A DNA stretch of 10,387 nucleotides from an uncultured Bacillota bacterium. GTDB taxonomy: Bacteria > Bacillota > Clostridia > Peptostreptococcales > Anaerovoracaceae. The DNA is taken from contig CASEFF010000118.1 of NCBI GenBank assembly GCA_949287115.1, positions 1 to 10,387 on the forward strand, given 5' to 3'. A program made the position numbers and the translations under genes. The notes under the pieces are model-generated. The model did no database searches, was not told where the DNA came from, and saw nothing but the letters and a program-made list of their open reading frames with translations. Shown one piece after another: positions 7,245-10,387 of the stretch. Numbering within the stretch: the first letter of the stretch is position 1; the number at the start of each line of letters is the position of its first letter.

Positions 7245-7448
7245 TTAATATATATAGTGTTTCGCCGTTACCCACCCCATGTTCGCCGCATCCGCTGCGA
7301 CAACGGGAGTAACGCCGCTATCCGTCTTCTCAACCGCCGTTTTCTTCACACAACATATTGTTATTTTCATTATATCTTCTTTTGGCGATATTTCAATATC
7401 CGTTTCCATTTTTTCAATTTTTTTGTATATGACGGATATGTCCGGCAC
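7245..7448 (-). CDS. Possible 67-residue small protein, unrecognised (weak)
   Basis: This ORF fills most of the 241-nt gap between murG and ftsQ. It starts with GTG 12 nt after the murG stop and ends in TAA 25 nt before ftsQ. GGTGATC, which matches the 3' half of an extended Shine-Dalgarno, overlaps the murG stop, but with 10 nt spacing it is placed too far upstream. The N-terminal half is Lys/Glu/Ile-rich; the C-terminal half reads 'GVTPVVAADAANMGW'. I see no membrane segment and no family that I know. Against it: a consensus promoter lies inside the frame, the start is GTG, and an ATG-based alternative (a 41-residue product) would begin within the -10 box. It is most likely a chance ORF or a gene remnant. 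Confidence 0.2.
   Translation of the reverse strand: MPDISVIYKKIEKMETDIEISPKEDIMKITICCVKKTAVEKTDSGVTPVVAADAANMGWVTAKHYIY
7369..7396 (-). promoter_or_regulatory. Candidate promoter for ftsQ(-ftsZ) in the murG-ftsQ gap
   Basis: On the minus strand TTGAAA (7396-7391, 5 of 6 match to the -35 consensus) and a perfect TATAAT (7374-7369) are separated by 16 nt. The predicted start near 7362 would give a leader of about 140 nt to the ftsQ ATG. The surroundings are A-rich, as is usual for sigma-A promoters. This is a sequence match only. It overlaps the weak small ORF in this gap, so both are unlikely to be real. Confidence 0.55.
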
Positions 7449-7460
7449 CGTATACGCCGA

Positions 7461-8555
7461 TCACCCCATTATGGAGTCGCATATGATCTTCGTTGCGTCT
7501 GCCGGCGAACATGACAGACTGCCCGCAGCCATATCCTCAAGGGCGGCAGGATCGCCTTTCAGCCTTTCTATCTCTCCCACGAGTCCGTCGTTGTCCAGAT
7601 CCTTTTCCTCTATCACGACTGCGCCGCCTCTGTCGGCCACGACCTTTGCGTTGAAATACTGGTGGTTGCCCGTCACCATCGGAGACGGTATGAATATGGC
7701 CGGTCTCCCGCAGGCCGTGACTTCCGCCACGGTCAGTGCCCCGCTCCTGCTTATCACAAGGTCCGATGCGGCAAGATATTTCGCCATATCGTGTATGTAC
7801 TCCAGTATCATTATATTATCCGCAGGCACCGTTCCCTTGTCGGCAAATTCGCTCTTTATCGCTTCGTAGTAATAGCTCCCCGTCGCAAGGCACACCCTGA
7901 CACCGTCATCGCCGTTGAACCTCTCTATGACCTTCATCATGGCCCTGTTTATACGTCCGGCTCCCTGACTTCCGCCGAACGCCAGGATGACAAAATCCTC
8001 ATCGCCGAACCCCAGAGCTTCTCTGGCGGCTTTCCTGCCGGTATCGACGAATTCATGCCGCACGGGATTCCCCGCCACTATGTGCTTTTCGGGATGTTTG
8101 AAATCACCTGAAGCCTCAGCGAATCCCAGAAACAGTTTTTCGGCCCTGCGCTCCAGCATCTTGTTGGCCATACCGGCCACGGCGTTCTGCTCGTGTATAT
8201 ACGTCGGTATGCCCATCTTCTGAGCCGCTTTCATCACCGGCACGCTGGCATAGCCGCCTGTGCCTATAACCACGTCGGGCCTGAAATCCTTCAGGATCTC
8301 CTTTGACTGCCTGTTTCCTTCCATCAGCGTCAGCGGCAGCTTTACATTTTTGATTATGTTCTTCCTGTCGAGCCAGCCCGCCGTTATGAACCTGATCTCG
8401 TATCCGCTCTTGGGCACGAGATCCTTCTCAAGGCCGATCTGAGAGCCGACAAAAAGTATGTCCGAATCCGGCTCCCTGCGCTTTATCTCGTCTGCTATGG
8501 CGACTGCGGGATATATGTGCCCGCCCGTACCGCCGCACGTCATTATCACTCTCAT
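7461..8555 (-). CDS. murG: UDP-GlcNAc:undecaprenyl-PP-MurNAc-pentapeptide GlcNAc transferase MurG
   Basis: MurG adds GlcNAc from UDP-GlcNAc to lipid I, making lipid II, at the inner face of the membrane. This 364-aa protein has the two-domain GT-B fold and family motifs. The glycine-rich loop 'GGTGGH' lies at 8-13 and 'GTGGYAS' at 98-104. 'HEQN' lies at 121-124. The second glycine loop 'GGSQGA' is at 194-199, and the donor-binding segment 'SRSGALTVAE' (269-278) is followed by 'NHQYFNA' (296-302). The ATG overlaps the ftsW stop by 4 nt (ATGA), and AGGAGA lies 7 nt upstream inside ftsW, so the two genes are translationally coupled. This makes functional sense, because MurG makes the substrate that FtsW polymerises. 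Downstream there is a 241-nt gap rather than murB, murA or ftsQ directly. No key motif is missing. Confidence 0.97.
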   Translation of the reverse strand: MRVIMTCGGTGGHIYPAVAIADEIKRREPDSDILFVGSQIGLEKDLVPKSGYEIRFITAGWLDRKNIIKNVKLPLTLMEGNRQSKEILKDFRPDVVIGTGGYASVPVMKAAQKMGIPTYIHEQNAVAGMANKMLERRAEKLFLGFAEASGDFKHPEKHIVAGNPVRHEFVDTGRKAAREALGFGDEDFVILAFGGSQGAGRINRAMMKVIERFNGDDGVRVCLATGSYYYEAIKSEFADKGTVPADNIMILEYIHDMAKYLAASDLVISRSGALTVAEVTACGRPAIFIPSPMVTGNHQYFNAKVVADRGGAVVIEEKDLDNDGLVGEIERLKGDPAALEDMAAGSLSCSPADATKIICDSIMG

Positions 8556-9760
8556 TTTTCCGTCTCCTGATTTTCCACGTGTCTCGATATGTTTATCAGC
8601 ACCCCTGCGGAAAACATGAATATCAACAGGGCGTTACCGCCGTAACTTATGAACGGAAGGTTTATACCTGTAGCCGGCATTGACGATGTCACGACAGCTA
8701 CATTGAGTATCACCTGTATGGCCACCATGAGTATTATGCCCGAGGCCAGCAGCATGCCGAACTGATCGGGCGCTTTGAGGGCCACACGTGTCCCCCTCCA
8801 TATGAATAGACAGTACAGCGCCATGAGCAGCAGCAGCCCGAAAAAGCCCAGCTCCTCACCTATTATGGCCATGATGAAGTCGTTTTGCGGTTCGGGAAGA
8901 TACAGGTTTTTCTGCACGCTCTTGCCGAGCCCGACACCGAAAAGGCCTCCCGATCCCAGCGCCAGCAGCGACTGGACCGCCTGATATCCGTCGCCCAATG
9001 GGTCTGCAAACGGATCCGTGAAGCTGGTCAGCCTCGTGTACCAGTATGAATCCTTCATGAACAGCAGTATGCTCAGCACTCCGGCAGCTCCGAGCCCTCC
9101 CGCCGTGAGCACGTAACGCCACTTGAGTCCCGCCACCAGCATCATGGCGATGATTATGCCGCAGACGGTGATGGCAGTCGACAGGTTTGGCTGCATTATT
9201 ATAAGAGCGCCGTAGAGGGCAGCCACACCTATGAGCGGCAATATCCCCCGCAATACCGACTTTATACGATCCCCGTTATCGCCCAGGAACCATGCCACGA
9301 ACATTATGGCCGCTATCTTCGCTATCTCTCCCGGCATTATGGTAACAGGCCCCAGCCTTATCCACCTCGTCGCACCGTTTGTCGTCTGTCCCAGCGGCGT
9401 CAGTACGAGAACCAGCAGCAAAATGCTCACGACAAAAATAGGCAGAGCCAGTTTTTTGTACCACCTGTAATCGAATGACGCACCGAAGATCATGGCGCCA
9501 AACCCCAGTATGACCCATACTCCGTGTCTCAGCAGGTAGCTGTAGGCATTGCCGTCCTGACTTATGGAGTAGTAATAGCTGGCGCTGAATACCATGATCA
9601 GTCCGAAGATCACCAGCATCAACGTAAAGAGCATGAGCCAGAAATCCCCGGATCTGAGCTTTATGGATTTTCTGTGCTTACCGGCTCTTTCCGTTCTCCT
9701 GCCGGCCCTTCCGGCCCTGTCAGTTCTGTCCATCCTGTCTGTTCTTTCCGTCCTGTCCAA
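8552..9760 (-). CDS. ftsW: Peptidoglycan glycosyltransferase FtsW (SEDS family)
   Basis: FtsW is the polytopic SEDS enzyme that polymerises lipid II at the septum together with a class B PBP. This 402-aa protein has about ten membrane helices, the first at about 39-60. Family signatures include 'NGATRWIRLG' (128-137) and 'NDFIMAIIGEELGF' (293-306), whose Asp294 corresponds to the conserved catalytic Asp of SEDS proteins. The C-terminal 'TGINLPFISYGG' lies at 364-375. Two variants are seen: 'MPGEIAKI' where 'PSE' is usual, and 'QPNLSTA' where 'QPDLGTA' is usual. The first 30 residues are an Arg/Asp/Thr-rich repeat before the first helix. The start is TTG at 9760, 9 nt after the murD stop and preceded by AAAGGTGA with 9 nt spacing. 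An in-frame ATG at 9733 is an alternative but has a poorly placed ribosome-binding site. The gene overlaps murG by 4 nt. The SEDS call is certain; choosing FtsW over RodA or SpoVE rests on the dcw context. Confidence 0.95.
   Translation of the reverse strand: MDRTERTDRMDRTDRAGRAGRRTERAGKHRKSIKLRSGDFWLMLFTLMLVIFGLIMVFSASYYYSISQDGNAYSYLLRHGVWVILGFGAMIFGASFDYRWYKKLALPIFVVSILLLVLVLTPLGQTTNGATRWIRLGPVTIMPGEIAKIAAIMFVAWFLGDNGDRIKSVLRGILPLIGVAALYGALIIMQPNLSTAITVCGIIIAMMLVAGLKWRYVLTAGGLGAAGVLSILLFMKDSYWYTRLTSFTDPFADPLGDGYQAVQSLLALGSGGLFGVGLGKSVQKNLYLPEPQNDFIMAIIGEELGFFGLLLLMALYCLFIWRGTRVALKAPDQFGMLLASGIILMVAIQVILNVAVVTSSMPATGINLPFISYGGNALLIFMFSAGVLINISRHVENQETEK
9680..9760 (-). repeat. Degenerate 9-nt tandem repeat at the start of ftsW
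   Basis: The first 27 codons of ftsW are built from degenerate nine-base units, best read on the plus strand as tgtc-c-atcc-like blocks. Examples are tgtcagttc, tgtccatcc, tgtctgttc and tttccgtcc in succession at about 9719-9754. On the coding strand each unit encodes a tripeptide: MDR, TER, TDR, MDR, TDR, AGR, AGR, then RTER and AGK. One plus-strand face is almost entirely pyrimidine over stretches. Repeat length equals three codons, so copy-number change would keep the frame. Confidence 0.7.
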
Positions 9761-9769
9761 TTAAACCAG

Positions 9770-9777
9770 TCACCTTT
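9770..9777 (-). promoter_or_regulatory. Ribosome-binding site supporting the TTG start of ftsW
   Basis: AAAGGTGA on the minus strand overlaps the TGA stop of murD and lies 9 nt before TTG at 9760. The next in-frame start, ATG at 9733, has only ACAGG touching it and GGAAAG 12 nt away. This favours TTG and implies that ftsW translation is coupled to murD. Confidence 0.55.
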
Positions 9778-10387
9778 CCAACGCGCGTACGCAGTCCATG
9801 AAATGTCTGCCCCTCTGTTCGAAGCTCGTGTACATATCCCAGCTGGCGCATGCCGGAGAGAGGAGCACCACATCGCCCGGCTGAGCGATCCTGTAGGCTT
9901 CCCTCACGCAGGCTTCCATGTCCTTCAGTATTATGGAATCCGTGAATCCCGCCTTCTCCGCGGCATTCTTTATCTTCGTAGCCGTCTTTCCCATCAGAAG
10001 CAGCGTCTTCACCCTGCCGTCAAAAGCATCGACGAACTCATCGAATGACGCATCCTTATCGTATCCGCCCGCTATGAGTATTATGTTTTCCTTCATGGCC
10101 TCTATGGCCTTTATGGACGCATCGGGATTGGTTCCCTTCGAGTCGTTCACGAACTTTATGTCATCTATGGTGTTGCAGATCTCGAGCCTGTGCTCGACAC
10201 CTCTGAAGGACCTGAGCACTCCGGCTATCACGTCCGCAGGTATTCCTCCGAAAAACGCCATCGCCGTTGCCGCCAGAGCGTTTTCAAGGTTGTGCGGCCC
10301 CGGTATGCCTATTTCCTCAGGTCTGCATATCTCCGTTATCTTACCGTCCTTTTCCTTGACGATGATCGTGTCTCCGTCGACGAAAAC
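9770..10387 (-). CDS. murD: UDP-N-acetylmuramoyl-L-alanine--D-glutamate ligase MurD, C-terminal part (gene runs off the window)
   Basis: MurD is the cytoplasmic ATP-dependent ligase that adds D-Glu to UDP-MurNAc-L-Ala. The last 205 codons are visible; the full family is about 450 residues, so the N-terminal domain and most of the ATPase core lie beyond 10387. The frame is open to the window edge, upstream of the Met codon at 10261, and reads 'GPHNLENALAATAM', the Mur-ligase motif that starts the end of the central domain. The C-terminal domain shows 'NDSKGTNPDAS', 'LIAGGYDKDASFDEF' and 'LLSPACASWDMYTSFEQRG', which together are diagnostic for MurD rather than MurC, MurE or MurF. It ends in TGA, 9 nt before the TTG of ftsW. 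It is followed by ftsW and murG, the usual dcw order. Nothing is broken in the visible part. Confidence 0.96.
   Translation of the reverse strand, partial: VFVDGDTIIVKEKDGKITEICRPEEIGIPGPHNLENALAATAMAFFGGIPADVIAGVLRSFRGVEHRLEICNTIDDIKFVNDSKGTNPDASIKAIEAMKENIILIAGGYDKDASFDEFVDAFDGRVKTLLLMGKTATKIKNAAEKAGFTDSIILKDMEACVREAYRIAQPGDVVLLSPACASWDMYTSFEQRGRHFMDCVRALER

Noticed and set aside
7279..7869. Plus-strand frame with a hydrophobic N-terminal part in the murG-ftsQ gap
   Set aside because: Two thirds of it is antisense to murG, the hydrophobic segment comes from T-rich promoter DNA, and I see no ribosome-binding site worth noting.
1..10387. CRISPR array, insertion sequence, prophage, toxin-antitoxin or other defence system
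   Set aside because: No spaced direct repeats, transposase or integrase motifs, tRNA or att-like repeats were seen; the DNA is occupied by conserved core genes in one direction.

Overview
The window is a chromosomal housekeeping region of a bacterium. All ten protein genes lie on the minus strand, so transcription runs from position 10387 towards 1. The proteins resemble low-GC Gram-positive (Bacillota) homologues. Clostridia are most likely, because the gene order combines the end of a dcw (division and cell wall) cluster with the rlmP(ysgA)-pheS-pheT-zapA-mutS2 group known from Bacillus and relatives. Ile is very often encoded by ATA, and base composition looks close to balanced. The sporulation genes spoIIGA-sigE-sigG, which follow ftsZ in many spore-forming Clostridia, are absent here. 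A non-sporulating clostridial lineage is therefore possible, but this is inference only.

Layout in transcription order. (1) The 3' part of murD (cut by the window edge), ftsW (TTG start) and murG form a tightly packed peptidoglycan-precursor unit, with gaps of 9 nt and -4 nt. (2) A 241-nt gap follows murG. It holds a good sigma-A-type promoter and an overlapping weak small ORF. (3) ftsQ/divIB comes next, then a 101-nt AT-rich gap with an extended -10 promoter, then ftsZ. No ftsA lies between them. (4) A perfect 10-bp inverted repeat after ftsZ looks like an intrinsic terminator with a poor U-tract. (5) The second unit starts only 18 nt beyond it: rlmP-like SPOUT methyltransferase, pheS, pheT, a long-form zapA, and the 5' end of mutS2 (cut by the window edge). 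Gaps in this unit are 23, 12, 13 and 6 nt. No T-box leader fits upstream of pheST.

How the genes work together. MurD and MurG make cytoplasmic and lipid-linked peptidoglycan precursors. FtsW polymerises lipid II at the septum, FtsQ/DivIB scaffolds the divisome, and FtsZ builds the Z-ring, which ZapA bundles. The second unit adds translation functions (23S rRNA methylation and Phe-tRNA charging) and MutS2, so ftsZ and zapA sit about 4.4 kb apart. I found no phage, IS, CRISPR, RNA gene or exotic accessory system. The unusual points are small: a nine-nucleotide tandem repeat at the start of ftsW, a long coiled-coil ZapA, an atypical mutS2 ribosome-binding site on the zapA stop codon, two internal promoters, and the junction of the two gene groups.
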